From: Propionibacterium sp. oral taxon 192 str. F0372
GTDB taxonomy: Bacteria; Actinomycetota; Actinomycetes; Propionibacteriales; Propionibacteriaceae
Assembly (NCBI RefSeq): GCF_000413315.1
Contig: NZ_KE340297.1
Span: 1,500,599-1,564,598 of the forward strand
Length of the DNA stretch: 64,000 bases
Reading direction: 5' to 3'
Shown here: positions 1 through 9,948 of the stretch, one piece after another
Layout of the letters: each line of letters begins with the position of its first letter
Position numbering within the stretch: position 1 is the first letter of the stretch
Made by a program: the position numbers and the translations under genes
The notes under the pieces: generated by a model
Database searches by the model: none
Told to the model about the DNA's origin: nothing
What the model saw: only the letters and a program-made list of their open reading frames with translations

Positions 1-27
1 AAGGCGCACCGAAGGGGTGTGAGCATT

Positions 28-33
28 TAGACT
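28..33 (+). promoter_or_regulatory. -10 box of purD, probable leaderless promoter
   Basis: TAGACT lies 8 nt before the ATG at 42, and no Shine-Dalgarno sequence precedes that ATG. This fits a transcript that starts at or just before the start codon. The -35 region is not recognisable. Confidence 0.55.
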
Positions 34-41
34 CATTGACG

Positions 42-1310
42 ATGAACACCACGATTCCCTCGTCAATGACCGTTCTGGTTCTCGGTTCTGGTGGGCGCGA
101 GCACGCTTTGGCCCGGGCCATCGCCGCAGACCCCGTCGTCGCTGCGGTGCACGTCGCGCCCGGCAACCCCGGAACCGCGGCCTTCGCCACCAACCATCCG
201 GTAGATGCCGCCGACCCAGTCGCGGTCACCACCTTGGCCCGCGATCTGAGCGCCGACCTGGTCGTCGTCGGTCCTGAGGCCCCGCTGGTCGCCGGCGTCG
301 CCGACGCCCTGAGTGAGGCCGGCATCGCCTGCTTCGGGCCCTCCGCAGCCGCCGCCCAGCTAGAAGGTTCCAAGGCCTTTGCCAAGCAGGTCATGACCGA
401 CGCCGGGGTGCCCACCGCCCGGGCACTCGTGTGTACCGACCGAGCATCCCTCGACGCAGCCTTCGACAGCTTCGGTGCCCCCTACGTCGTCAAGCACGAC
501 GGGCTGGCCGCTGGCAAGGGCGTTGTCGTCACCGACGATCGCGAGGCAGCGATGACTCATGGTCTGGGCTGCGACCGGGTCGTCGTCGAGGAGTTCCTCG
601 ACGGCCCCGAGGCCTCCCTGTTCGTCATCACCGATGGCATCCACGCCCTGCCGCTGCAGCCCGCCCAGGACTTCAAGCGGGTGGGGGAGAACGACGAGGG
701 CCCCAACACCGGCGGCATGGGTGCTTATTCGCCGCTTGGCTGGCTCCCCGAGAACACCGTCGCCGAGGTCATGACCTCGGTCGTCCACCCCACCTTGGCG
801 CGAATGCGGGAACTCGGCACTCCTTTCGCTGGCCTGCTCTATGTCGGGCTCGCGATCACCTCCAAAGGCCCTCGTGTCGTGGAATTCAACGCGCGTTTTG
901 GTGACCCCGAAACCGAGGCAGTGCTGCCGCTGCTCACCACTCCGCTCGCCCAGGTGCTGTACGCAGCGGCGACTGGGGTCCTCGACCGCTTCGAGGCCCT
1001 GGACTTCGATGACCGATCCGGGGTCTGCGTGGTGCTGGCCGCAGATGGTTACCCAGGCACCCCTCGCAAGGGTGGGATGATCACCCTGCCTGCCGATACC
1101 GAGACGGTCCACGTCATCCACGCAGGAACCGCCCTTGATACTGAAGGCCATTTGGTGGCCGCTGGGGGACGGGTCCTGGTGGTCGTCGCCACCGGTGACG
1201 ATCTCACCGCCGCCCGCGATGCCGCCTACGCGCACATCAAGACGATTGACTTCCCGGACGGCTTCTGCCGCCCCGATATCGCCCGCAAGGCGATCCAGAA
1301 ACAGATTTGA
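42..1310 (+). CDS. purD: phosphoribosylamine--glycine ligase
   Basis: Joins glycine to 5-phosphoribosylamine with ATP, giving GAR, the second step of de novo purine synthesis in the cytoplasm. The 422-aa product is full length for the family. It opens with the ATP-grasp N-domain signature VLVLGSGGREHALA, has GPEAPLVAGVAD near residue 80, the ATP-grasp stretch KHDGLAAGKGVVV around 150 and the metal-site region EFNARFGDPE around 275. Three starts are possible: TTG 36, ATG 42 and ATG 66. I prefer ATG 42 because of its spacing from the TAGACT box; ATG 66 would give the more typical short N-terminus (MTVLVLGSGG). It heads a run of pur genes, with purB 48 bp downstream. Confidence 0.95.
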   Translation: MNTTIPSSMTVLVLGSGGREHALARAIAADPVVAAVHVAPGNPGTAAFATNHPVDAADPVAVTTLARDLSADLVVVGPEAPLVAGVADALSEAGIACFGPSAAAAQLEGSKAFAKQVMTDAGVPTARALVCTDRASLDAAFDSFGAPYVVKHDGLAAGKGVVVTDDREAAMTHGLGCDRVVVEEFLDGPEASLFVITDGIHALPLQPAQDFKRVGENDEGPNTGGMGAYSPLGWLPENTVAEVMTSVVHPTLARMRELGTPFAGLLYVGLAITSKGPRVVEFNARFGDPETEAVLPLLTTPLAQVLYAAATGVLDRFEALDFDDRSGVCVVLAADGYPGTPRKGGMITLPADTETVHVIHAGTALDTEGHLVAAGGRVLVVVATGDDLTAARDAAYAHIKTIDFPDGFCRPDIARKAIQKQI

Positions 1311-1358
1311 CAACGTCACACGCCGCCACTCGGCGACACGGCCCAGCTCAGGAGAACC

Positions 1359-2792
1359 ATGCCCGTTCCCGACGTACTCGCCACCCGCTACGCATCGCCT
1401 GCCATGCGCGGCATCTGGTCGCCCGAGAACAAGATTGCCGCCGAGCGACGCCTGTGGTTGGCCGTGTTGGCCGCCCAGCGTGATCTTGGGGTCGATTTCG
1501 GTGGTGACACCCCGGATGCGGTGATCGCCGACTACGAGAAGGTCATCGACCGCATTGATCTGGCCTCCATCGCCGACCGGGAACGCATCACCCGCCACGA
1601 CGTGAAGGCACGCATCGAGGAGTTCAACGCCTTGGCCGGCCACGAACACATCCACAAGGGCATGACATCTCGTGACCTCACCGAGAACGTCGAGGGCATG
1701 CAGATGCTGCAATCCATGCGCCTGGTGCGTTCCCGGGTGGTTACCGTGCTCGCCCGTCTCGGGGAACTTGCTGTTCGTTACGCCGGTCAGCCGATCGCCG
1801 GGCGTTCACATAATGTCGCGGCCCAGGTGACCACTCTCGGCAAGCGATTCGCCACCGTCGCCGACGAACTGCTCGTCGCCCATTCACGGCTCGACGAACT
1901 CATCGCCCGCTACCCGGCCCGGGGAGTCAAGGGCCCGATGGGCACCTCTCAGGACATGCTCGACCTGCTGGGCGGTGATCTCGACAAGCTCGATCTCTTG
2001 GAGCAGCGCATCGCCAGTGGTCTCGGCTTCGCCAAAGTGCTCGACTCCACCGGTCAGGTCTACCCGCGTTCCCTCGATTTCGATGTGCTCTCGGCCCTCG
2101 CTCAGACTGCGGCCGCTCCGTCAAATCTTGCTACTTCGATCCGGCTGATGGCCGGGAACGAGCTGGTCACCGAGGGATTCAAAGAAGGCCAAGTGGGGTC
2201 TTCGGCAATGCCGCACAAGATGAACACCCGCTCCTGCGAACGGGTCAACGGGCTGGCCGTCATCATCCGCGGCTATCTGTCGATGGTCGGTGAGCTCGCC
2301 GGCGACCAGTGGAATGAGGGCGATGTCTCCTGCTCGGTGGTGCGCCGGGTGGCGTTGCCCGGCGCCTTCTTTGCCCTCGACGGACTCTTCGAGACCTTCC
2401 TCACCGTGCTGCAGGATTTCGGGGCCTTCCCCCAGGTGATCGCTGCCGAGCTCGACCGTTACTTGCCCTTCCTCACCACAACCAAGGTGTTGATGGCCGC
2501 CGTCCGCAAGGGCGTCGGGCGAGAGGACGCTCACGAGGCCATCAAGGAAAATGCCGTCGCGGTTGCCCTGGAAATGCGGGACTGCGGAGCCACGACCAAT
2601 GACCTGTTCACCCGGCTGGCCGCCGATACCCGCCTCGGGCTATCCCGCGCGGAACTGGACCAGCTGATCTCCGCGCCCCTGGAGCTCACCGGAGCTGCAG
2701 CGCGCCAGGTGGAACGGGTGTGCGAGCGAATCAGGGTGCTCACCGACGCCGATCCGCAGGCGGCCGCATACCATCCCGGCGCGGTGCTCTGA
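1359..2792 (+). CDS. purB: adenylosuccinate lyase
   Basis: Cleaves SAICAR to AICAR and adenylosuccinate to AMP, releasing fumarate, so it serves both the main pathway and AMP formation. The 477-aa length fits the longer actinobacterial form. Visible family motifs are the catalytic SSAMPHKMN loop of the fumarase/aspartase superfamily (about residue 285), GMTSRDLTEN near 105 and GRSHNVAAQ near 148. The ATG is preceded by AGGAGAA at about 8 nt, a good ribosome site, unlike the neighbouring leaderless pur genes. It is probably cotranscribed with purD. Confidence 0.95.
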   Translation: MPVPDVLATRYASPAMRGIWSPENKIAAERRLWLAVLAAQRDLGVDFGGDTPDAVIADYEKVIDRIDLASIADRERITRHDVKARIEEFNALAGHEHIHKGMTSRDLTENVEGMQMLQSMRLVRSRVVTVLARLGELAVRYAGQPIAGRSHNVAAQVTTLGKRFATVADELLVAHSRLDELIARYPARGVKGPMGTSQDMLDLLGGDLDKLDLLEQRIASGLGFAKVLDSTGQVYPRSLDFDVLSALAQTAAAPSNLATSIRLMAGNELVTEGFKEGQVGSSAMPHKMNTRSCERVNGLAVIIRGYLSMVGELAGDQWNEGDVSCSVVRRVALPGAFFALDGLFETFLTVLQDFGAFPQVIAAELDRYLPFLTTTKVLMAAVRKGVGREDAHEAIKENAVAVALEMRDCGATTNDLFTRLAADTRLGLSRAELDQLISAPLELTGAAARQVERVCERIRVLTDADPQAAAYHPGAVL

Positions 2793-2949
2793 GGCCATGG
2801 TGTTTTGAATGCGCGGCGTCCCGGATACCGCGTGGGGGCTCTCCAAACAGGGCATTCACCTAGGAATACCGGGGCAGCGGGCGGGGGATGATGGTGCCGG
2901 GCGTATCCAGTTCCCATGTCAGGAACGGTTTAGGCAGCAAAATTACTGT

Positions 2950-3978
2950 TCACTTACCTTTGCGGCGCGGACGCGGGAACCGCTTGCGCTCACCCAGCGG
3001 CTGGTGTCGCGAGCCCGCCAGGAAATCCACCAACTGGTCGACGAGCTCGGATGGAGTCGTGCCCTCGGTGGCGGTGAGCCAGCGGGGTACCACCGAAACT
3101 CGCTGGGACCACCGCTCGGCCCGCACCAGTTCCGCGTCTACTCCGGCCACCAGGCCGGCATGATCGTCGTAGGCGAGCTGCCACACGAGTTTCCTGCCGA
3201 AGACGTCGGCGAGTTTATTGATGGGGGTGTCGTTCAGGTTCTCGGTGCGCAATTGGTCGCGCCAGATGAGGCAGGCTTGTTGGGCGGCCAACCCGTCGGC
3301 ATCCAGTGGGGCGTGACGGCGGCCGCGGGAAACCAGCACCACCCCTGCTGTGGTCAGCGCTGCACCTCCGAGAACACCGTTGAAGTGGCTTGTAGCTAGC
3401 CAGTCGACGAGCATATAGCCAGTGGTGACGATGCCCAACAGCAGCACCACCGAACCGGTCCATGCCCACACAGAGTGGCGGGCATCTTTCTCGTCGGGTA
3501 TCCAACGACGACGTCGCATTTCCTCGGTGAGCAGCCGTTGGGCCTGGTGAATCGGGCGCCCCGAATCATCACGGAGCTCTGCCCAGGTGCAGGTGCGCGG
3601 ATTTCCCAGAGCATCAGAAAAAGGACCCGACAGCAAGAACCACTCATGATCGTGGAGGGCGCTGGACAGCTGCTTATCGGTGCGCCGCAGCGACCAACCG
3701 TCGGATTTCGGCCCCGATGTCATGTCGATGTGCAGATATCCGCGACTCGCCAGATCAAGCAGCGAAAGCCTGATGTCATGGCTTGTTACTTCGCCCACTG
3801 TGAGGGCATGCACCGAGGCCGGGGTCTGGTCGGGTGGGGGAGGCAGTGTGCCGTCACCGGCCCGCCATCGGGAGAGCTCCGGTACCGGCGGTGGAGTGCG
3901 CCGGGACATGAATGCGGTGACCAACGTCGTGACGAGTGCGACGAGACCGACGAGCAGCGTCACTGTCTCGATGCGCAT
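2950..3978 (-). CDS. DUF2207-like membrane protein
   Basis: A 342-aa protein of unknown function. It has an N-terminal membrane segment (residues 5-25), then a cytoplasmic part with the DUF2207-type segment SLLDLASRGYLHIDM near residue 75, and two further hydrophobic segments around 165-215. DUF2207 proteins normally carry an extra N-terminal extracellular domain that is absent here, so this is a short relative. The ATG at 3978 has a strong GAGGAGG site. It runs against the flanking pur genes and separates purD-purB from purC-purSQ, so it has its own promoter; a TAAAAT box is visible just upstream on its strand. Confidence 0.6.
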   Translation of the reverse strand: MRIETVTLLVGLVALVTTLVTAFMSRRTPPPVPELSRWRAGDGTLPPPPDQTPASVHALTVGEVTSHDIRLSLLDLASRGYLHIDMTSGPKSDGWSLRRTDKQLSSALHDHEWFLLSGPFSDALGNPRTCTWAELRDDSGRPIHQAQRLLTEEMRRRRWIPDEKDARHSVWAWTGSVVLLLGIVTTGYMLVDWLATSHFNGVLGGAALTTAGVVLVSRGRRHAPLDADGLAAQQACLIWRDQLRTENLNDTPINKLADVFGRKLVWQLAYDDHAGLVAGVDAELVRAERWSQRVSVVPRWLTATEGTTPSELVDQLVDFLAGSRHQPLGERKRFPRPRRKGK

Positions 3979-4102
3979 GGCAACCTCCTCATTGGAAGGA
4001 TTTTAGGGGGTGCACGTAACATTTCCGGGCTGTTCGCCGACGGGTTGCCGATCCCGGGGAGATGTTCTCGTGTCCGGAACTGCCTTGGGGTGTGCGACGA
4101 CT

Positions 4103-4108
4103 TAGAAT
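4103..4108 (+). promoter_or_regulatory. -10 box of purC, leaderless promoter
   Basis: TAGAAT is followed by exactly 6 nt and then the GTG start of purC at 4115. There is no ribosome site, so the mRNA probably begins at the start codon. Confidence 0.65.
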
Positions 4109-4114
4109 TCCAGC

Positions 4115-4996
4115 GTGCCCCAGTACGCAGAACTTGGCCTTCCCCTGCTCCATGCCGGCAAGGTGCGTGAACTGTACGAACTCGACGAGCGCCGCGCCTT
4201 GATGGTCGCCACCGACAACATCTCGGCTTACGACGTCGTCTTGTCACCACGCATCCTGGGCAAGGGCATAGTGCTCACCCAACTATCGATATGGTGGTTC
4301 GAGCAGTTGAGCGGCATCGTCGGCAATCACATGTTATCCACCCAAGTGCCCGCCCTGGTTGCCGGGAGGGCCCTGGAGGTTGAGCGCCTTGACATGGTGC
4401 CCATTGAGGCCGTCGTTCGCGGATATCTCACAGGTTCGGGCTGGGCCGAGTACCAGCAAACCAGAAGCGTGACCGGGATCACTCTCCCCGAAGGTCTGCA
4501 CGACGGATCGCGACTGCCCGAGCCGGTCTTCACCCCAGCACGCAAGGCGGTCGCTGGGGCACACGATGAGAACATCACGTACCGTGAAATGGTTGAGATG
4601 GTCGGAGACCGGCTCGCCGAATCCATCCGCGACCTATCTCTAGCCCTCTACCATAGGGCCGAACAGATCGCCCGGGAACGTGGCATCATCCTCGCCGATA
4701 CCAAATTCGAGTTCGGTGTACGCCCCACCGACGGTACCGTCATACTGGGCGACGAGGTTTTGACCCCGGATTCCTCACGGTTCTGGGATATAGCCGACTG
4801 GGAACAAGGCAGGCTGCATTCCTATGACAAGCAGTACCTTCGCGACTGGCTGGTCAATGATTCCGGCTGGGACCGCAGTAGCGATGCCCCGCCTCCGCCC
4901 CTACCCGCGGAGATCGTCGAGGTCACCCGGGCCCGTTATGCCGAGGCATTTCGGACTCTCACAGGAACAGATCTGGAAGGTAAGATCGGGTCATGA
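4115..4996 (+). CDS. purC: phosphoribosylaminoimidazole-succinocarboxamide synthase (SAICAR synthetase)
   Basis: Condenses CAIR with aspartate using ATP. The 293-aa protein is the usual bacterial single-domain form. It shows GKVRELYEL near the N-terminus (ATP-site glycine/Lys-Arg motif), VVRGYLTGSGWAEY around residue 107 and LADTKFEFG around 195, all typical of SAICAR synthetase. The GTG start is fixed by the TAGAAT box 6 nt upstream. Its stop overlaps the purS start by 4 bp (ATGA), so purC, purS and purQ are translationally coupled. Confidence 0.95.
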   Translation: MPQYAELGLPLLHAGKVRELYELDERRALMVATDNISAYDVVLSPRILGKGIVLTQLSIWWFEQLSGIVGNHMLSTQVPALVAGRALEVERLDMVPIEAVVRGYLTGSGWAEYQQTRSVTGITLPEGLHDGSRLPEPVFTPARKAVAGAHDENITYREMVEMVGDRLAESIRDLSLALYHRAEQIARERGIILADTKFEFGVRPTDGTVILGDEVLTPDSSRFWDIADWEQGRLHSYDKQYLRDWLVNDSGWDRSSDAPPPPLPAEIVEVTRARYAEAFRTLTGTDLEGKIGS

Positions 4997-5238
4997 CCCT
5001 TGTCGTCGTTGATGTGATGCCCAAACCCGAGATCCTCGATCCTCAGGGCAAGGCCGTGACCAGTTCATTGCACCGTCTGGGATACCAAGGCCTTGAAGTA
5101 CGCCAGGGCCGCCGGTTCGAAATAACCGTCAACGGTGACCTCACCGACGAACGGATGGCCGAGATTCGTGAGGCCGCCGAGAAGTTGCTGTGCAACACCG
5201 TCATCGAGACTTTCGACGTGCGGGTGGAAAAGCAGTGA
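4993..5238 (+). CDS. purS: FGAM synthase, PurS subunit
   Basis: An 81-aa structural subunit that bridges PurQ and PurL in the three-part formylglycinamidine ribonucleotide synthase. The sequence contains the family stretch [11 protein letters not shown] near the N-terminus and ends shortly after the NTVIETFDV strand. Its ATG lies in the ATGA overlap with purC, and its stop overlaps the GTG of purQ. Confidence 0.93.
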   Translation: MTLVVVDVMPKPEILDPQGKAVTSSLHRLGYQGLEVRQGRRFEITVNGDLTDERMAEIREAAEKLLCNTVIETFDVRVEKQ

Positions 5239-5909
5239 GCCGCATCGGAGTCGTCACCTTCCCCGGCACCTTGGATGATCACGACGCGCTGCGCGCAGTG
5301 AAGCTCGCCGGGGCTGATCCTGTACCCCTATGGCATGCATCGGATTCCCTCAACGGGGTTGATGCGATCATCCTTCCCGGCGGATTCTCCTACGGTGATT
5401 ACCTGCGGTGCGGTGCGATTGCGCGTTTTGCTCCGATCATGGGCGAGGTCATCACGGCTGCGGGTGCTGGGATGCCGGTGCTGGGCATATGTAACGGATT
5501 CCAAGTGTTGTGCGAATCCCATCTACTCGAAGGGGCGATGATCCGCAACGAGGGACGCAAATTCATCTGCCGCCACCAAAGGCTGCGGGTCGAGTCGAAT
5601 GACACCACATGGACCTGTGATTTCGCGGAGGGTCAGGAGATCATCATCGTCCTCAAAAACGGTGAGGGTAATTTCCGGGCCGATCCCGACACCTTGCACA
5701 AGCTGGAGGAGAACAATCAAGTGGTCTTCCGCTACGTGGGCAATCCCAATGGTTCGCTCAATGACATCGCCGGAATCACCAATGAGCGCGGTAATGTCGT
5801 GGGGCTCATGCCCCACCCGGAGCACTCGGTGGAGATGTTGACTGGAGAGAGTCGCGATGGATTGGTTTTCTTCACCTCGGTTCAGCACTTCCTCGTCGCT
5901 ACCGCCTGA
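5235..5909 (+). CDS. purQ: FGAM synthase, glutaminase subunit PurQ
   Basis: Class I glutamine amidotransferase that hydrolyses glutamine and channels ammonia to PurL. The start is GTG 5235, giving [11 protein letters not shown], in a GTGA overlap with purS; upstream in-frame codons belong to purS sequence. The 224-aa product has the nucleophile elbow [11 protein letters not shown] (Cys about residue 86) and the catalytic His-Glu pair in [10 protein letters not shown] near the C-terminus. Length and order S-Q-L match the Gram-positive split enzyme. Confidence 0.95.
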   Translation: MSRIGVVTFPGTLDDHDALRAVKLAGADPVPLWHASDSLNGVDAIILPGGFSYGDYLRCGAIARFAPIMGEVITAAGAGMPVLGICNGFQVLCESHLLEGAMIRNEGRKFICRHQRLRVESNDTTWTCDFAEGQEIIIVLKNGEGNFRADPDTLHKLEENNQVVFRYVGNPNGSLNDIAGITNERGNVVGLMPHPEHSVEMLTGESRDGLVFFTSVQHFLVATA

Positions 5910-5971
5910 ACCGCTCTGGGGGCACAGGCGCCAAGTCGCGGCCAATGCGGCTTGAATCATCACCGGTGGGT

Positions 5972-5977
5972 TAGATT
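5972..5977 (+). promoter_or_regulatory. -10 box of purL, leaderless promoter
   Basis: TAGATT is followed by 6 nt and the GTG start at 5984, the same arrangement as at purC. purL therefore appears to have its own promoter besides possible read-through from purQ. Confidence 0.6.
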
Positions 5978-5983
5978 TGTTGG

Positions 5984-8236
5984 GTGGTTGACACTGTTCA
6001 AGATGCCCGTCGTACTCCCGATCAGGACCAGCCGTGGGCTGCCTTAGGGCTGAAAGAAGACGAGTACCTCCGGATTCGCCAACTCCTGGGTCGTCGCCCG
6101 ACTGGCGGGGAACTCGCCATGTACTCGGTGATGTGGTCAGAACACTGTTCTTATAAATCCTCCAAGATCCACCTCAAGCGGTTCGCTGCCCTGGATCAGG
6201 TCACCCCGCGCGGGCCGCTGCTTGCTGGGATCGGTGACAACGCTGGGGCGGTGGACATCGGCCACGGATATGCAATCACCTTCAAATCGGAGTCGCACAA
6301 CCATCCTTCTTTCGTTGAACCCCACCAAGGCGCGGCGACGGGGGTGGGTGGGATCGTGCGCGACATCCTCGCGATGGGTGCCCGCCCGATCGCGGTCATG
6401 GATGGATTGAGATTCGGTCCCCTCGACGCCCCGGATACCGCACGGGTGCTGCCCGGCGTGGTTTCCGGAGTGGGCTTCTATGGGAATTGTCTCGGGCTGC
6501 CCAATATCGGTGGTGAGCTCTACTTCGATCAGTGCTACGCGGGGAATCCACTGGTCAATGCGCTGTCTGTAGGCGTGATGCGGCACGAGGACCTGAAATT
6601 CGCTAAGGCGATAGGGGCGGGCAACAAGGTCGTCCTCTACGGGGCATCCACCGGTGCCGACGGTATTGGTGGCGCCTCCGTGCTGGCCTCCGAGACCTTC
6701 GACGACACCAAGGAATCGAAGCGTCCTGCGGTGCAGGTCGGCGACCCATTCATGGAGAAGCTGCTCATCGAATGCACTTTGGAGTTGTTTGCCGCCGGAG
6801 TGGTCATCGCCTTGCAGGATCTCGGAGCGGCCGGAATCTCCTGCGCGACTTCCGAGCTGGCGTCGGCGGGCGATGGTGGCATGCATGTCACCCTTGACCT
6901 GGTTCCGCTGCGCGACAATACGATGACTGCCGAGGAGATCCTCATGTCGGAGTCACAGGAACGCATGATGGCGATCTGCACCCCCGAGGACCTCGATCGT
7001 TTCATGGAGATCTGCAACAAGTGGGAGGTGCAGGCAACCGTCATTGGCGAGGTCATCAAGGGCGACCGGTTACTCATCGATTGGAAGGGACAGCGGATCG
7101 TTGACGTCGACCCGCGCTCGGTGGCCCACGACGGGCCCACCTACGACCGTCCGGCCTACCGCCCCGACTGGATCGATGCCCTGAACGCCGACCACGACAA
7201 CAACCTGCCGCGGGCAGGGGCGGGGGGCGAGCTGGCCGACCAGGTGCTCGCCATCGTAGGTTCGCCGAATCTGTGCGATCGCTCCTGGGTGACTGATCAG
7301 TACGATCGTTTTGTGCGGGGCAATTCGGTGTTGGCCCAGCCCGAAGATTCCGGGATGCTGCGCATTGATGAGATTTCCAACCTGGGCATCTCCCTGTCCA
7401 CCGACGCCAACGGCCGCTACTGCCTGCTTAACCCCTATTACGGCGCCCAGCTCGCCCTGTGCGAGGCGTACCGCAACGTGGCAGTGGGCGGCGCCGAGCC
7501 AGTTGCGGTGACTGACTGCCTAAATCTCGGTTCCCCCGAGGATCCAGAGGTGATGTGGCAGTTCACCGAGGTGATCAAGGGTTTGGTCGATGCCTGTGCT
7601 TTCCTGGGTATTCCGGTCACCGGCGGCAATGTTTCTTTCTACAACCAGACCGGCGGGATGAACATCATGCCCACACCGCAGATCGGGGTGCTCGGGGTGA
7701 TTGACGACGTGCGGTTGCGGGTGCGGACCGGATTCCGCACCCCAGGTGATGTCGTGTACCTGATAGGCGAGACGAAACAGGAGCTCGGCGGCTCCGCCTG
7801 GGCCGAAACCATCCACTCCCACCTCGGTGGCATCCCGCCGGTGCCGAACCTGGATGCGGAGAAAAAACTGGCCGCTGTCATGCAGCAGGCGGCCAGGCAG
7901 GAACTGGTGAGCAGTGCCCACGACCTGTCCGAGGGCGGCCTGGCGATCGCCCTCACCGAATCCTGCCTGCGTCACGGCCTTGGGGTCACTGTCCGGTTAC
8001 CTGAGGGCGACCCGACGGTGGCGCTGTTCTCCGAGACCCCAGCCCGTGTGGTGGCCAGCGTGCGTTTCGAGAGGGCAGAACAATTCGAGGCCCTGTGCGC
8101 GGAACATGACGTGCCCTGTCATCGGCTGGGTGAGGTGAACCAGGAACCGGAGCTGGTCGTCGAAGGCCAGTTCAAGTTGCCGGTCGAACAGATCCGCTCC
8201 GTGTGGCAGGCGACGATCCCGGCAGCTATGTCTTGA
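5984..8236 (+). CDS. purL: FGAM synthase, large subunit PurL
   Basis: Converts FGAR, ATP and PurQ-delivered ammonia to FGAM. At 750 aa it is the small PurL that needs separate PurS and PurQ, both encoded just upstream. Family motifs include [12 protein letters not shown] near residue 50, [10 protein letters not shown] near 105 (catalytic His and ATP-site region), [13 protein letters not shown] near 280 and a second PurM-like half with NVSFYNQ near 550. The GTG start is chosen from the TAGATT-N6-GTG arrangement; no Shine-Dalgarno sequence is present. Confidence 0.96.
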   Translation: MVDTVQDARRTPDQDQPWAALGLKEDEYLRIRQLLGRRPTGGELAMYSVMWSEHCSYKSSKIHLKRFAALDQVTPRGPLLAGIGDNAGAVDIGHGYAITFKSESHNHPSFVEPHQGAATGVGGIVRDILAMGARPIAVMDGLRFGPLDAPDTARVLPGVVSGVGFYGNCLGLPNIGGELYFDQCYAGNPLVNALSVGVMRHEDLKFAKAIGAGNKVVLYGASTGADGIGGASVLASETFDDTKESKRPAVQVGDPFMEKLLIECTLELFAAGVVIALQDLGAAGISCATSELASAGDGGMHVTLDLVPLRDNTMTAEEILMSESQERMMAICTPEDLDRFMEICNKWEVQATVIGEVIKGDRLLIDWKGQRIVDVDPRSVAHDGPTYDRPAYRPDWIDALNADHDNNLPRAGAGGELADQVLAIVGSPNLCDRSWVTDQYDRFVRGNSVLAQPEDSGMLRIDEISNLGISLSTDANGRYCLLNPYYGAQLALCEAYRNVAVGGAEPVAVTDCLNLGSPEDPEVMWQFTEVIKGLVDACAFLGIPVTGGNVSFYNQTGGMNIMPTPQIGVLGVIDDVRLRVRTGFRTPGDVVYLIGETKQELGGSAWAETIHSHLGGIPPVPNLDAEKKLAAVMQQAARQELVSSAHDLSEGGLAIALTESCLRHGLGVTVRLPEGDPTVALFSETPARVVASVRFERAEQFEALCAEHDVPCHRLGEVNQEPELVVEGQFKLPVEQIRSVWQATIPAAMS

Positions 8237-8385
8237 CATTCACCGAACGGTGTTCCAGATGGGCTTGGGGGCTGTCACGTCCGGGCAGTTCCGGGGCCGG
8301 GCATCGCGAAGGTCGTCGGTGCTTCCGCGCCCCGCCGAGTGTGCTGTCACGGACCAGCGGATTGTCATGAGCCACAATTGATGGC

Positions 8386-8946
8386 ATGGCCCTTGTTCCC
8401 GGCGGAGCTGCCAAGCGCTCGATGGTCCCAGTCGATCCCACCCGGCGCCCAGTACGGCGCCGTAACGCTTCACGCATCATCGTCCGAAGTGGTGGCCGGG
8501 TGCTACTGGTTGCCGACAGTGATCCGGGTAAACCCGGGAGCCGTTGGTATGTCACGCCCGGTGGCGGCTGGGATCCGGGGGAGACGAGCCGCCAGGCGGC
8601 AGTGCGTGAACTGGCGGAGGAGACTGGGCTGCACGTCGCGCCAGGGGAACTGCTGGGCCCGATCGCCCACCGTGTGGTGACCCACGGCTACTCCGATCAG
8701 GTGCTGGTGCAGTACGAGGACTTCTACGCTCTCGACTTGGATACGCCCTTCATCCCCGACACCTCCGGGTTCACCCCCGACGAGAAGATCACCCTCGGCG
8801 AGTTTGTTTGGGCCGACGTAGGGCAGACCACCCGGATGGTGGTGTGGCCAGCCGAGATCGCCGACCTCATGGTCGCCGACGGCAGCAGCGATATCGATCT
8901 CGGGCACCCGGAGGAATCTACCGTGCCGCTCGAACCCCACAGCTGA
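8386..8946 (+). CDS. Nudix hydrolase
   Basis: A 186-aa member of the Nudix family of nucleoside-diphosphate-X hydrolases. The complete Nudix box starts at about residue 60: GGWDPGE, seven residues, then REL and AEETGL. Substrate cannot be assigned. The ATG has no ribosome site; a CACAAT box lies 7 nt upstream, so it may be leaderless. It stands alone between purL and a convergent operon. Confidence 0.8.
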   Translation: MALVPGGAAKRSMVPVDPTRRPVRRRNASRIIVRSGGRVLLVADSDPGKPGSRWYVTPGGGWDPGETSRQAAVRELAEETGLHVAPGELLGPIAHRVVTHGYSDQVLVQYEDFYALDLDTPFIPDTSGFTPDEKITLGEFVWADVGQTTRMVVWPAEIADLMVADGSSDIDLGHPEESTVPLEPHS

Positions 8947-9000
8947 GGCAGGCTCGGTTCGATCCCAGAATCGGGAAATCAGAACACCAGCCGTCTGGGC

Positions 9001-9948
9001 TCAGTCCACGGCCAGACCATTGATCAGCACTGGTTCCAGCAGTTCGAGTGACACGATCCTGGGTAGCGGGACGGTGAGCCGTCGTCCCGCGCGTCGCACA
9101 GTATGTGCCGAACCTTGGGCAACGAGCAACACCCGCACTACGTCGATCTGCACGCTGCCATCCTCGCGGGCGTGCACCATCCGCACCCATCGGTCGGCGT
9201 TGACTGCATCCGCGAGCAGTGCCGAGATCCTGGGTGGGTACTTCGCATGGACCCCGCCATCCACCAACCAGGCGGCAAGCGAAGCCAAGGCATGTTTGTC
9301 GAGCGCCTGGGGTGGGGTAGTGACGGCGGGGCGGGGTGGAGTGGGTAGTAGCGGCCCCAGCAACCCGCCGCGCACCATGAGCACCGTTGGCCGGGGAGCC
9401 AACAGATGGTTGTCGTCGATGACCACCAACAAACCGGTGCGTACCAGGTCACGCAGAAAACCTGAAGCTGGGATACCGTGCCGGAAGCTGCCCATTGGAT
9501 TACCGGCTGATAAGCGTTCCAACAGCTCACGGGAATCGTCATCCAGGTGTTCCAGCCGTGCTCGGGTGGTTTCCTCGTCCAGATCACCGGGACGGCGCGG
9601 TGCGAGCCCTAGAGGATGAGATCCCAAGGCCCGGAGCACCTGTGGCGACAACTTCTCACCGATGATCAGACCCAGCGAACGGAGTTCGTCGACCGGTTCT
9701 GGTCCGCTCAGGTGTTGCGGGAGCAGGTCACACGCGTCGGCGGCCATGGCCGACGCAACCAGGAGCAACTCGTCGTCCAGCGTGGCGATGGCGACCAGGG
9801 TAGAGGCCGGGGAGAGCGAACGGGCTGCCAGATCCAGCAGATCTGCGGGCAATGGCTGGGTCAGATCGGGACGCGCGGCCAGTAGATGGACCACGGATTG
9901 CTCTGAGGCCCGGAGTTGGTCATGCAGCACCGCGATCGGTTCGCTCAC
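9001..9948 (-). CDS. helicase-associated N-terminal-type protein, truncated relative to the family
   Basis: A 315-aa protein whose N-terminal half resembles the region preceding the Helicase_C_3 domain of actinobacterial XPB/Ssl2-like helicase-associated proteins: alternating helices such as LRASEQSVVHLL, LTQPLPADLLDLAARS, then PVG-type turn NPMGSFRHGIPA and the FLRDLVRTGLLVV winged segment near residue 180. Those relatives are usually more than twice as long, so this looks like an N-terminal fragment or a short form. The GTG start at 9948 overlaps the stop of the upstream gene (GTGA), showing a two-gene operon. The reading frame extends further upstream but that part is shadow. Function unknown. 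Confidence 0.5.
   Translation of the reverse strand: MSEPIAVLHDQLRASEQSVVHLLAARPDLTQPLPADLLDLAARSLSPASTLVAIATLDDELLLVASAMAADACDLLPQHLSGPEPVDELRSLGLIIGEKLSPQVLRALGSHPLGLAPRRPGDLDEETTRARLEHLDDDSRELLERLSAGNPMGSFRHGIPASGFLRDLVRTGLLVVIDDNHLLAPRPTVLMVRGGLLGPLLPTPPRPAVTTPPQALDKHALASLAAWLVDGGVHAKYPPRISALLADAVNADRWVRMVHAREDGSVQIDVVRVLLVAQGSAHTVRRAGRRLTVPLPRIVSLELLEPVLINGLAVD

Noticed and set aside
360-1712. 450-codon open frame on the minus strand over purD and purB
   Set aside because: It is antisense to two well-identified genes, has no family features and is a product of high-GC codon bias.
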